64,000 nt of DNA from Forficula auricularia (Eukaryota; Arthropoda; Insecta; Dermaptera; Forficulidae): positions 15,624,306-15,688,305 of the forward strand of contig JALMQS010000070.1 in the NCBI GenBank assembly GCA_024734495.1. Reading direction: 5' to 3'. A program made the translations under genes and the position numbers. How positions within the stretch are numbered: the first letter of the stretch is position 1; each line of letters opens with the position of its first letter. The notes under the pieces are model-generated. The model was not told where the DNA came from. It saw only the letters and a list, made by a program, of their open reading frames with translations, and did not search any database. Positions 36,601 through 45,199 of this stretch are shown in pieces.

Positions 36601-39600
36601 AATATTGCTGAACGAATAATTAATTGTATTTGAAATGGTAAATAGTTAAATTAGACTTTGTATAAAAGATAATAGATGGATCGATATTTATAAAAAGTGA
36701 ATGAACTTTCACTAGTTGTCCAGGAGTGCCAAGATTCAATATATGTTAACATTGCTCATTGATATACCTGGCACGGATTCGTTCGTATATCTAAACAAAA
36801 GTCCAGGTAACAATTCTCACGTTAGTTGACAACATTGTGTTATAGAAGATGTAAATCAAAAGAAATATTATGCCCTATTTTGTTAACCGACTTCAAAAAA
36901 GGAGGAGGTTCTCTATTCGATTGAATTTTTTTTTTGTGCCTATGTTACCTCATATCTCCGCCAATTCTCAACCGATTTTGAAAATTTTTTTTGCATTGGG
37001 TCCAGTCTAGCTTCCGATTGGTCCCGTTTTTTTTTCGTTTTTTTTTCATAGGTATTAGACCTTTTTTATTAGGTTTGTTTAGACCTAACCTCTTTGTTTA
37101 TGAACCGATTTCGATGGTTCTTTTTTTATCCGATAGGGAGTGTCTTGGGGATGGTGTCATATTAGTTTGATCAAGTTCTGATGATATGATCACTATTAAT
37201 AACATCACTAAAAAGAGAAAAATAAAATAATTTTTAAGAAAAAATAAAAACCGACTTCAAAAAATTAAATGCAACAAATAAAATACACTAAAAGGTATAA
37301 AATAATTATTATCTTATTTAGTTACAACTAAACGACGAAATATTAACATGAAATTACTTTTTGAAGTTGGTGCCAAACATATACCTTTTATGAATCGCAC
37401 TCGACGGATCTTACTTAGTACGTTTGGAGGGTATGCTCGCTTATAGGTATAGTTTGTTTGGCACCGACTTCAAAAAGTAATTTCATGTTAATATTTCGTC
37501 GTTTAGTTGTAACTAAATAAGATAATAATTATTTTATACCTTTTAGTGTATTTTATTTGTTGCATTTAATTTTTTGAAGTCGGTTTTTATTTTTCTTAAA
37601 AATTATTTTATAATGTTCAGGATAAATATATTATTTTATTTTTATAAGTTTAGATTAATTTCATGCTTTGCTGATAATGCTAAAATTTGTAAAGTGAAAT
37701 AATTTTTAGGATTAAATCATTTTGTGTAAATCAATATTTAGAATAAGTTGATTGACAAAATGACCTTGATCTGGTCTCATTATCTCTTATCTAGATACTT
37801 TACCATACAGACTCACATCTTTATTGAGCAGATAAAACAACTATTTTGATTAGAATCAACAGTTTATACAAATAATCATTTTTTTTAATTTAAAGACGTT
37901 CCCTAATAAATCGATTTTCTTCCAGTCCTTTTAAAACTTTGAATACACATATTTATAAGTGTCCTTTAAACGTAGAATTTTTTTTCAATAGTCCTTGTGG
38001 CACTAAATTTCTAAATATTGACCATTGAAATTTGCATATTTAACACTCGATTGATGTTAAATCGACTGTTTCATTAAATAACAATCGTTTTCTAGAAATT
38101 ATTTTTAAAAACTGAGAATCATTAACTGAAGATATAACAAATATTTTTCTGTTAAAATAATTGTATCAAGCGGTATTCGTTTTGTATGAAAAATGTTAAA
38201 AGTTAGGTACTTTTGATGGTTTTCATTTGTCTCTCATGGCATGGCAGGTGGGAGATGGCAACTTGGCAACGTCGCACTAAAATCACTCAATTTTTCCACA
38301 TCTAAAAAACTTCTGGAGCTGGAACATTTGAGAGTTTTAGCTAATTCTCTCAATCTAACTATATTGTTCTCATCTGGAATTTCGCATTGACCTTTTTCAT
38401 GAAGTGTTTTTTTTTTAATACTTTCTCTTTTAGCGTCGGTAAGAATGCAATGTTGCCAGATCCGAGAAACGACGCAGTGAAAATATTTTTGCCTTTCTGC
38501 GCATGTGAGAGTAGGGGAAAGAGCGAACTGCATCTGAGCTATATTAGGGAACGTCCTTAAATTGACTGTATATTTTACAATAAAGTCGTTTATAAGGTAA
38601 GTTCACTTGTCCGTTTAGTCTCAATTTCAGTTAATTTGAAGAAACTGAAACGGGGCTCGATATATTATTCTAACAATTATTTATCAGTTAATATTATATG
38701 ACACCGACCAGAATGCTCACTATTCGTCTTTTATTTTAAGTTTAAGAACTAAACTAACACGTTACCTAAAATTTGGAATGAATTAAAAGGTGAACTGGCA
38801 AATGTGCCTACAAACAGTGACAGTGAACGTATCGAGTGTAGTGCCCAACATTCTCAAGACAGCAACAGCCGAGACGTCAGCCACCATAATGTAAGTAATA
38901 CAACTTCAACAACAAAACACCCAAAACTTCCTAAATATCCAAATCTACCCAACCTTCCGACTGAAGAAATTCACCCGGAAGACACCCTCCAAAACGAACC
39001 TTGGACTACAAGGTTAAGACCACGTAGACCACCCACCCCTCTCTTGAAAATGGCTCCAAAAGGAGAGCCGAAACGTCGAGTAAAACTTGAGAGCCCACGC
39101 GGAGAAACCAGAAAAACCTCTAATGACATAGAACCTATCCGTGGAAGCCTCACTGAACATATATATATATATATATAATAAAGTAAAAAAAGGACAAGAC
39201 TTACCGAGTGCTGCTACATGGACAGCTTTGCCTCTCTTTAAGTCGTCGCTCTCGAATAAGACAAACCATCCGTTAGGGTAGATAGGGGGTAGATTTCCAA
39301 CCTTTCGCTGACGTCTCACCATATTAATTCGATCCTTCATTTTCAGATGACCAAAACCAACTTCAGACAAATCCTACATTTCAAAATATATCAAAATTAA
39401 TCATGGAAAACTTAAGTCAACTTCAACTAAACGTAAAATATTTTCAAAACTTTTAAAATTAAAATTCTACTATTCCCCCCAAAAAAAATTATGGCCAAAT
39501 TTTGTAAATAAGTAAATATGTAAATATGTAGTTTGAATAATTCCTATTATTATTTTAGAATTTTCTTTTCATCAATCATAGTTTTAAAATGAAGTCATAA

Positions 39601-41073
39601 TGTCAAGTAGTTGTTTAGATTAAAAATGTTATATCTGCTTCTTAATTTTAATATTTTCATTTATTTGAGACTCAATTCTATCAAATATCTTAGTGAAATG
39701 AAGAGTCGATTCATAAAATATGTGTATATAAAAAATAAAATCACTTAAAATATTTAAATTAAGCAAAAGAAATCTCTAAACTTTTTCAATTAAAAAATAA
39801 AGTTTCAATATTGAACAGATTTATTTGTTAAAATTCTAATTTTATAGCAATGTTGATAATATTTCTTATTTGTTAATATATTTTTTATTATATTTGAATA
39901 TCTATAATTCAAGTCATCGATTAAGGAGGTTCCCTGCTTATCTATCTGGTTGATGTTCGAAAAAATCTTTTTTATTTCTGCAGAGTGACAACTTCTGCCC
40001 ACTAAATTTTTTAATAAAAAAATTGTTAATAGTGAAGTTAATTTAGAATAAAAATCTTTGTTTTGATAATATTAATAAAAAGAATATTGAGATAAATTTT
40101 TTCTCATTATAAAAACATATATTTAACAGAAAAACGATTTAAGAAATAGAGTTGGAATTCTACACTAGGTTGTTCTTTTGTTGTATTCTGTTGGCTGTAA
40201 ATAACTTTGCCTAAATTGACTGAGTTCAAATTTTCTTATCCTCTAGGGCTCTAGGCCAAAAACAAAACATCCCCAAAACATATATCCTAACTTCTTTAAT
40301 TTCTAATAATTAATTAAACTTTATATGTTAAATAGAATACATTCTAGATACAAGTAATAAATATTCTTACCTTTGTCCAATCCATAGGCAATATCACACG
40401 GTTGTACAAATGGTAAGAGGCTATTGTTATAAGAAAGATGACCAAGATGGTGATTAAGGACATCTCAGAAAGTATTCTGATAATTTCTGAAAAAAAAAAT
40501 CATTCATCATTACTAAAAGAAAATTAGAGATTATTTCATTTGCAAGTTTCAAGTTTGATTGGATCACAATAAATTAAAGAATTATAAAAAGTTAAATGTA
40601 CAAAGGGGGGGTCGATAGGCTAGTCGGTAGCGTGACAGCGAGCTAACCAGGAGACCCGGGTTCGAATCCGACTCGAGGCAGCCAGCCAAAATCTGACCCC
40701 CGGGGGTAGAGACAAATTTTAAAAATATATCTAGTATCGTAATTAGGCTTATGGCTAGAAGGGCCGAAAAGCCAAAAAAAAAAAAAAAAAAAAAAATGTA
40801 CAAAAATTAACTTTTATTTGTTATTATTTGTTTTAAATACGGGTACAAGCGTGATGCATAATTAAAGTTAAGAACTTTTAGATACTTATTTGAAATAAAT
40901 AAACAAACGAATATCATGTAAAAATAAGTTATTTAATTATTAATTTAAAAATCTTGAATAGCTGAAAATGTTTTTTAACAAAATTAAGACTCTTGATAAG
41001 TGATTGTTTAAAAGAAAATAATTATATAAAATATAACAAATTTACCTTCCAAAATAAGATGATAAGCCTCCAT
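24468..41073 (-). CDS. nvd: neverland: Rieske cholesterol 7,8-dehydrogenase, 8 coding exons
   Basis: Neverland converts dietary cholesterol to 7-dehydrocholesterol, the first step of ecdysteroid synthesis, in steroidogenic gland cells. Eight coding exons read leftward: 41073-41046, 40486-40371, 39373-39205, 32968-32777, 30890-30712, 29188-28937, 26250-26080 and 24629-24468 (TAA at 24468-24470). Joined they give about 422 aa, close to the family length. An N-terminal hydrophobic segment lies near residues 19-35. The Rieske ligands are C126, H128, C146 and H149 in [12 protein letters not shown] and [11 protein letters not shown]. The mononuclear iron motif is D236-x2-H239-x4-H244 ([10 protein letters not shown]). 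The C-terminus RRWYSQFY is family-typical. All splice sites are GT-AG and in phase except the donor after 28937, where GT is missing. The ATG at 41073 sits in CAACCATGG. Introns reach 6.2 kb and are packed with transposons. Confidence 0.93.
24745..24985. repeat. diverged direct repeat, pair with 30.41-30.67 kb
   Basis: Shared blocks include AGGTCATATTCAAAAA, ACCACTTGGAATGATGCATT, GAGCGTATAACCATTTCTTG and ATAATGTGGATATTTATCG in the same order. Both copies lie in neverland introns just 3' (plus-strand left) of exons. Confidence 0.75.
25383..25430 (-). ncRNA. solitary hammerhead-like motif
   Basis: Minus strand: CUGAUGA (25421-25415), stem II GAGC(A)GC/GCGCUC around GGUAUA, GAAA (25394-25391), ACGU, U. 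The core and stem II are intact, but no stem I pairing is visible, and no inverted partner is found. Confidence 0.5.
25847..26004. mobile_element. short MITE with GGGGTGAACCGCG ends, copy 1
   Basis: About 158 bp with inverted ends related to CGAGGGGTGAACCGCGA, inner motif GGAATTAGGTGTACAC and TTCATTAGATAATG. It abuts neverland exon 8 on the 3' side. Other copies at 48.9 and 50.1 kb. Confidence 0.75.
26080..26250 (-). CDS. nvd: neverland exon 8
   Basis: A strong acceptor (TTATTTCTTTTCAG) precedes 26250 and the donor GTAAGT follows 26080. The 57 codons read [34 protein letters not shown] and LVLIGESIM. The VTPxEPLxQKV motif is characteristic of Neverland. Confidence 0.93.
26414..26689. mobile_element. 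MITE with 31-bp inverted ends
   Basis: GGGCAGATCCATTACTTTTC at the left and its reverse complement at the right end, continuing into AAAGTGT/ACACTTT. Flanked by TATA-rich DNA, so the TSD is ambiguous. In neverland intron 7. Confidence 0.78.
27650..28404. mobile_element. foldback element enclosing a C-rich repeat
   Basis: Arms of about 60 nt (AAGATCCCGACTTAGGTCGA through TTAATATTTTGA at 27650-27708; inverse at 28343-28404) enclose a second copy of the C-rich, G-poor element. Inside the left boundary, CAAGGCCCGCCTTCGGCGG followed by CTTGCTAG resembles a Helitron 3' end (hairpin plus CTRR). Confidence 0.6.
28590..28860 (-). repeat. C-rich repeat family copy, reverse orientation
   Basis: AACCAAATTTTGTATACATA and then GGAGAG/GGTGG-rich sequence match the C-rich elements in reverse. 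It ends 75 nt before the stop of the neverland exon 7 read-through frame. Confidence 0.5.
28937..29188 (-). CDS. nvd: neverland exon 7 (non-heme iron exon), donor unclear
   Basis: The acceptor TTTATAG lies before 29188. It encodes [16 protein letters not shown], carrying the Asp and two His ligands of the catalytic iron, and ends [10 protein letters not shown]. Homology says the next residues are IGPGY of exon 8, so the exon should end at 28937. What follows is ATTGGTACTC, not GT; the nearest GT (after ATTG) would shift the frame. Read-through meets a stop about 10 codons later. Confidence 0.88.
29540..29840. repeat. dispersed direct repeat, pair with 39.93-40.21 kb
   Basis: Shared blocks TATCTATCTGGTTGAT, TTTCTGCAGAGTGACAACTT, GATAATATTAATAAAAA and TATTCTGTTGGCTG are in the same order and orientation. 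No coding potential seen. Confidence 0.75.
30405..30665. repeat. diverged direct repeat, pair with 24.75-24.99 kb
   Basis: Same blocks as the 24.75-kb copy, with small indels. Its right edge reaches within 50 nt of neverland exon 6. Confidence 0.75.
30712..30890 (-). CDS. nvd: neverland exon 6
   Basis: The acceptor TTCTAG lies before 30890 and the donor GTAAGA after 30712. It encodes [33 protein letters not shown] and the end FLINSHIQ, the linker from Rieske to catalytic domain. It leaves in phase 0 and joins [12 protein letters not shown] of the next exon. Confidence 0.92.
31350..31396 (-). ncRNA. hammerhead motif, left arm of 31.2-kb element
   Basis: Minus strand CUGAUGA (31388-31382), stem II GGC/GCC with a large loop, GAAA, ACUGU, U, then UC pairing with GA of stem I. 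Core residues are intact; stems are weak. Confidence 0.5.
31562..31608 (+). ncRNA. hammerhead motif, right arm, decayed
   Basis: CUGAUGA at 31570-31576 and GAAA at 31595-31598 are kept, but the GGC of stem II has become AAU, so stem II cannot close. Confidence 0.45.
32112..32423. repeat. palindrome containing tRNA-like T-arm segments
   Basis: Arms share CGAAAATGAATTTAGG, AAAGATTTTA and TATGTTTATATTGCAT. Inside, GGTTCGACTCCCGA (B-box/T-arm) occurs three times: reversed at about 32200 and 32250, and forward at 32333-32346. TAGTACGC segments accompany each. Confidence 0.75.
32470..32628. repeat. short foldback repeat
   Basis: GTTTTACTTATTTCCAGTAA and its inverse TTACTGGAAATAAGTAAAAC bracket a 60-nt centre with the hairpin CCTGTGCGCAGG. 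Adjacent to the tRNA-like palindrome. Confidence 0.7.
32777..32968 (-). CDS. nvd: neverland exon 5 (Rieske [2Fe-2S] exon)
   Basis: The acceptor ATGCAG lies before 32968 and the donor GTAATT after 32777. It encodes GENFLVFR, then the two cluster-binding loops CPHLG and CPFHGWKF, then [11 protein letters not shown]. The four ligands (2 Cys, 2 His) are all present. Phase 1 on both sides. Confidence 0.95.
33011..33229 (-). mobile_element. tRNA-derived SINE, minus strand
   Basis: On the minus strand: GGAGTCGGGTTGGCTCAGTC with A box (TTGGCTCAGTCAGC), then B box GTGTTCGATCC, a short body, and a T run on the plus strand (33016-33026) as poly(A) tail. It sits 42 nt upstream of the neverland exon 5 acceptor, same strand as the gene. 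Confidence 0.75.
34070..34200. repeat. two degenerate half-hammerhead relics
   Basis: Minus strand CUGAAGA (34088-34082) is followed by AGGAGGCACGG but no closing stem II. Plus strand CUGAUGA (34180-34186) is followed by UGGCC and a damaged GUAAACG in place of GAAACG. They are inverted to each other but their arms no longer match. Confidence 0.4.
34510..35224 (-). repeat. composite ACCGACTTC foldback repeat, copy 3
   Basis: Palindrome 34510-34850 with the conserved loop, then the body with ATCGGTTCATAAACAAAGAG, ending GAGAACCTCCTCC and TTTTTTGAAGTC. A 23-nt A run lies in the body. Inside neverland intron 4. Confidence 0.78.
35802..36390. mobile_element. palindromic TA-flanked MITE, copy 1 (589 bp)
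   Basis: Ends GGGTGCTTCTTATTTTGGAT and its inverse, flanked by TA. Arms of about 280 nt fold along the whole length (for example AATTTGAAACTCTGTAGA and its inverse). It has no coding. In neverland intron 4 between the two inverted ACCGACTTC elements. Confidence 0.85.
36400..36600 (-). mobile_element. Helitron-like terminus (tentative)
   Basis: On the minus strand GAAGCCCGCCTTCCGCGGGC forms a hairpin followed by ATCTTGCTGG, similar to the 27.73-kb end. Helitron 3' ends have a hairpin a few nt before CTRR. A neighbouring block (CCACTAATAG...) matches 33.6 kb. No Rep/helicase coding is present. Confidence 0.35.
36885..37610 (+). repeat. composite ACCGACTTC foldback repeat, copy 4
   Basis: Forward orientation, starting AACCGACTTCAAAAAAGGAG. 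Palindrome arms lie at 37222-37375 and 37455-37607 around an 80-nt loop. It is very similar to copy 3 and inverted to it, 1.7 kb apart. Confidence 0.78.
38804..39178 (+). pseudogene. unrecognised ORF ending in hammerhead-like sequence (retroelement remnant)
   Basis: An open frame of about 124 codons is rich in Ser, Pro, Lys and Arg ([38 protein letters not shown]). It includes DNA reading CTTGAAAATGGCTCC, then GGAGAGCCGAAACGTCGAGT (39046-39084), a degenerate hammerhead (stem II GGCUC/GAGCC, GAAACGUC). It runs into an AT microsatellite beside neverland exon 4. It may be the 3' part of a Penelope-like element ORF; no catalytic domain is visible. Confidence 0.35.
39205..39373 (-). CDS. nvd: neverland exon 4
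   Basis: The acceptor TAG lies before 39373 and the donor GTAAGT after 39205. It encodes [18 protein letters not shown] through [18 protein letters not shown] and ends AVHVAALG. The PPxYPNGWF and VxxLG motifs are typical of the start of the Rieske domain in DAF-36/Neverland proteins. It leaves in phase 1. Confidence 0.93.
39925..40210. repeat. dispersed direct repeat, pair with 29.54-29.84 kb
   Basis: Second copy of the roughly 290-nt repeat, in neverland intron 3. Small indels separate the copies. Confidence 0.75.
40371..40486 (-). CDS. nvd: neverland exon 3 (membrane segment)
   Basis: A long T-rich tract and CAG precede 40486, and GTAAGA follows 40371. The 116 nt encode a hydrophobic stretch ([14 protein letters not shown]) followed by YHLYNRV, the N-terminal membrane anchor expected for Neverland. 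It enters in phase 1 and leaves in phase 0. Confidence 0.88.
40605..40793 (+). mobile_element. tRNA-derived SINE with 11-bp TSD
   Basis: A box TAGGCTAGTCGGTAGC, B box GGTTCGAATCC, a short body ending AGAAGGGCCGAAAAGCC and a run of about 23 A. Flanked by AAATGTACAAA (40594-40604 and 40794-40804). Lies in neverland intron 2, antisense to the gene. Confidence 0.88.
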
Positions 41074-41113
41074 GGTTGATTATTTGATGTTTTTTGAGTC
41101 TAGAAAATGTAAC
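41046..41113 (-). CDS. nvd: neverland exon 2 (start codon exon)
   Basis: The acceptor is TTTTTCAG at 41114 and upward; the exon holds 40 nt of 5' UTR, then ATG at 41071-41073 and MEAYHLILE. The donor GTAAAT follows 41046 and leaves phase 1. A later in-frame Met (MSLITIL, next exon) is an alternative start, but the first ATG has the better context. Confidence 0.8.
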
Positions 41114-41993
41114 CTGAAAAATAAAAATTAAAATTTTTTAAATATTTTCCTAGTAGGTAGTAGTATAATTTTTGTTTTGTTTTTAATATTATCTTTTTTA
41201 TCAACTAGTAAATTAAGATATGTATAAAATAATATAGTGTAATATTTGTAGTTTTAATTTAAATTCAGATCTGAAAGTAATTAAAAATTAATTTTAGTGT
41301 TTTTCCACAATTCTAAAAGTGTTTCCAAATGAAAATAGGACCGTAGGTAAATTTGGTTCAAGATTATAGGTCTGTTAGAATAAATTTTTACAACCTGAGA
41401 GTCTAATGGTAATATTTTAGAAAAAAAATTTAGCCCGAGAGGTGGCTTTTTCCATCGCCTTTCCCTGAATTAGTGGAGGTTCCGTGGATATTTTTGTCAG
41501 TGAAGAACATTTTCCAACTTGAGCTGGAAACGATTTGGCGATCAACAAAATTTACTACTGTTTTCTAAATTCCCATGGTTTGACTCCCACGAAAAATTTT
41601 CCAAATAACAAAATTAATGGCTAGAGTTCTTTACTAGGTATAAAATATAACCAAAATTACGCCAACAGTACGAAAACTAAAGTAGTATGTATGTCGTTTA
41701 CACCAGACTGTGCACGTGTTTAGACCTTATCGCATTGATCACAGACGAAAGGCTTTTCACCGGTATGAATTAGTAAAGTGTATTTCGAAAATATACATAG
41801 ATTACGGATTTACTTCAAATATAGTATTACAGAATATAATTTTTCACTAAAAATAAACATATAGCCTAAATGTGATAGAATGTGAAACATTTTAAAATGG
41901 TGGATTATTTCATAAACGTGCATTTGCCGAGTAATTTGAGCGTTTATCGCACTTTGTTTTATATATTATTTCTTTGCACATATCATACCTACC

Positions 41994-42124
41994 GGGAAAA
42001 ATTAACGCCGCGACAATTTAACGCCGCATTCTATGTATATTGTGGTTTGATTTTAAAAAAATTGTTAATAATAATATTATTATTATCAAAAATGAGGCGT
42101 TAAATTGTCGGCGTTAAATTTTCC
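41994..42124. mobile_element. short MITE, 131 bp
   Basis: Inverted ends GGGAAAAATTAACGCCG and CGGCGTTAAATTTTCC, with GACAATTTAACGCC repeated inside each end. No coding. Confidence 0.72.
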
Positions 42125-42177
42125 TAGACCAAAGTAATAGTCATGGTTTACACAGAAAATTCGTTACAAACTTAAAC

Positions 42178-42287
42178 TAATGGTCTGCTTCTATGTTTGT
42201 TAATCGGTGTAAACTAAACACAAAGAAATAGATTCGTTACTGAACTTAGAAAATCCACCAAGTTTTTTGAACCAATTTCTGATTTAC
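42178..42287. repeat. 110-nt direct repeat, pair with 43.22-43.32 kb
   Basis: TGGTCTGCTTCTATGTTTGT through AAATCCACCAAGTTTTTTGA is repeated nearly exactly 1.04 kb downstream, same orientation. The piece GCAAGGTAGTTCTTTC that follows has an inverse match at 42794-42810, hinting at an old foldback. Confidence 0.75.
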
Positions 42288-42329
42288 GCAAGGTAGTTCT
42301 TTCACAAATGTGAAAATTCAAGAAGTCTT

Positions 42330-44690
42330 CGAAACTTGGAAGTCATTAAAGGCATAATAAACACACTGTTAAAATTTGAAGACGATTTACCACACCAAAC
42401 ATGAAATAATTACAATTAAAAATGAAATTTTTTACATATGTTAAGTTGGCAAAGGGTGGGAAAATGATCATTATTTTATTTTTTTCATTGAAGGACTTTC
42501 ACCATCTTGATGAAAAACTAATATTTGTTAGAATAATATATTCGGAGTAACCTAAAAAAAATTGAAATTATTTACCTCGTAGTTTTGATAAAAAATAAAA
42601 AAAAAAACATATTTGGGCGATTATTTTTAGTGGAGGCGTTATAAGAACAATCGCTTGGAAACGATAGATTCATAAAGAGGATATAGTAGTGTGAGAAGTA
42701 CAGTCACGTTAAAAAAACATAACCTAAAATTTTAACACAGTTCATATTTATAGAGTGGTTACTACTAGGCTAAAACTTTTTGTGTGGATTGTCGCGAAAG
42801 AACTACCTTAAGATCTTTTTATAAGGATAAAAACAAGTTAATAGAACTTTTAAAGATTTAGGTAAGTACAATCTTAAGTCAGACAAACAAACCTGATTAT
42901 GATTACATAAATTCCCCGTAAAAAAATTAACGCATTTCTTAAATTTGCATTAATAGATATGATCTACAAAAATTCTCCTAATCTATTTATTTATTGATTA
43001 ATATTAATTTCATCATTCCTTGATAATGATAATATTATCTCTATACTCTATCTCTATAACCTTGTAAACAAATGTTAACAAAAGATTTCACACTCGTCGG
43101 TACTTTAAAAAATACCAATTTTAAAAAGAAAATTTTAATTATTAGAAACAAGATCTCCATGGAAGTAAAAAAGACAAGAATCTTTAGAAAAACCAAAGAA
43201 TATATACTATACTAGTGGTCTGCTTCTATGTTTGTTAATCGGTGTAAACTAAGCACAAAGAAATAGATTCGTTACTGAACTTAGAAAATCCACCAAGTTT
43301 TTTGAACCGATTTCAGATTTACTATTGATGACACAGGTATTAAAATAAAAAAAAAAAAAAACTTATTTCAAAATGGACGAAAAAGTATCCCAAAAATTTC
43401 GAAAAAGCCATGACTTAATATAAGTGTAGAAGCTTATTAATTTCACATTTATATTCATTGAATATAATGTGGAAGTTATGCGATACCCTGTCTGGGTCCT
43501 GACTCTTTGAGAGCTTGTATCTCAGAGATTAAAAAAGTTAATTTCATTTTGTAACTTCTAGGTGGAAGGAATCGATGCCCTAAATAGTTGGAAACAGCAT
43601 TCGGGACATAAAACCAAATATTGTAGACCCCAGAGGCCAAAAATGGGCCAAAAACCCATTGGTCAGTGCGTACGTATGTACCCCCTGCGTTTCGCAGCCG
43701 TAAGTCTCAGAGCTACGAAATTCGAAACTTTAAGTTAAAAGTATTTTTATTCGTGTGTGTATCGAAATGTTTTAGTTAGAGAAGAAAAATTTAATTTCCA
43801 TTTTTTAGTCATCATCATCATCATCATCCTAAGACTGTTTTGACGCAACTACTGACCTCCACTCTTTTACTTTTTTAAAAGTCCCACATATCTTATATTT
43901 AATTAAATGGAGAAAAAGGAATCAAAAAGAAGCTACCGACTATTTTACCTGGGAACAGGTAAATAATGAACCACTCATAATTGAGTGTTCAAATTCTTAT
44001 TGTCCATTTCTTTGTCATCGCATATAATTATGTATGCATGCGGAATTTAACAAATACAAGCTCGGTCGAAGTGGGTCAATTTTCGGTTACAAGATTCTAC
44101 CTAACAGGCCAACAAAGAGAGGGAAGAAGTTAAATCAAAGAGTGTAAATAATGGACAATAGAAGGCTAGGTAAGTAACATAATTCGTAAAGAATTTGGAT
44201 TATCACACAAAGGCTAGAAGGAAAGAAAACATTTTAAACACCATTAAAGAATAGTAAAAAATAAATTTTTCAAAGAATAATGAATGAGGAAGAATTCCCA
44301 AAATGACGACGAAATCTGCATTACTGTAAAAAGTATTCCCGACAGAAATTTAAGGGTCCTTTCAAAACCTAAATCTTTTTATTTTCAGCGATATTTTGAA
44401 AAACTCGTTCAAGAATTTCTAGAATCAGAAGTACCTACCCAACCTTGTATATAATTAGATCGTAGAAAGTTCTTTTTGGGCACATTTTTTAATTTTTTTT
44501 CTTAATAAAAAAAACAGTACATTTTATACTTTCTAGTTTCATACCTTAAGGTTGAAGAATTCAGATAATAAAATTAATTATGATGGGGTAAAAATGTTAA
44601 TAATCTTTGAAATTTGGCATATGTCTATCAATAAAACAATATGATCCCCTTTCTCTCTTTCATAAGTTTCAATTCAATATGAGCTCAATT
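42330..44690. other. neverland intron 1, mostly unassigned
   Basis: Besides the 43.2-kb direct repeat it holds an ATC microsatellite (43809-43828) and a less AT-rich stretch at 43.5-43.75 kb (CCTGTCTGGGTCCTGACTCT) without an open frame. Confidence 0.4.
43216..43323. repeat. 110-nt direct repeat, second copy
   Basis: Second copy of the 42.18-kb repeat with about four differences. Confidence 0.75.
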
Positions 44691-44691
44691 A

Positions 44692-45193
44692 CACTGAAGT
44701 GCAAAAAAATTGAGCCCCCAATAAAATTTTTATTAACTAGTAAATAATTTTTAATTTTTTTATAAGGAAACATATATTATTGAAATTATTGCTTATTGCA
44801 AGTGTAATTGCCACTTGTCGTTGACTTAGCCCTTGATTAATTAGGCACACAATTTGAACTGCTTGAACTTGAGAATTATCCATTTTGTATATATTATCTT
44901 TCTATCAATGATGTTTAAATCAAAATAATTCATTTTATTGATATTTCAAATGGAATTTGATCTTTTATTAAAATTTTATTTAAATGTAAGTGATATTGAG
45001 AAAGTAGGATAATTTGTAATTGTATCTTTTAACTTAATTTTACTTATTATTTTTTATAAAATTCAAAAATTATCAACAATATTTATTGAATATGTTACTT
45101 TAAGATTTAATGGAACAAATTATATGAATATTTGTAAAAATTTGCTATTTAATCATGTTTTTATTGCTGGCTCGATTTTTTTGCACCGTAGTG
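44692..45193 (-). mobile_element. Tc1/mariner-like deletion derivative, copy 3
   Basis: Ends CACTGAAGTGCAAAAAAATT and ...GCACCGTAGTG with TA duplications. The interior matches copies 1 and 2 and again starts with the HTH-like fragment. Lies in neverland intron 1. Confidence 0.78.
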
Positions 45194-45199
45194 TAGTTC

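Noticed and set aside
38234..38533. 99-codon minus-strand ORF
   Set aside because: No domain, splice context or repeat partner recognised; composition is unremarkable. Left uncalled.
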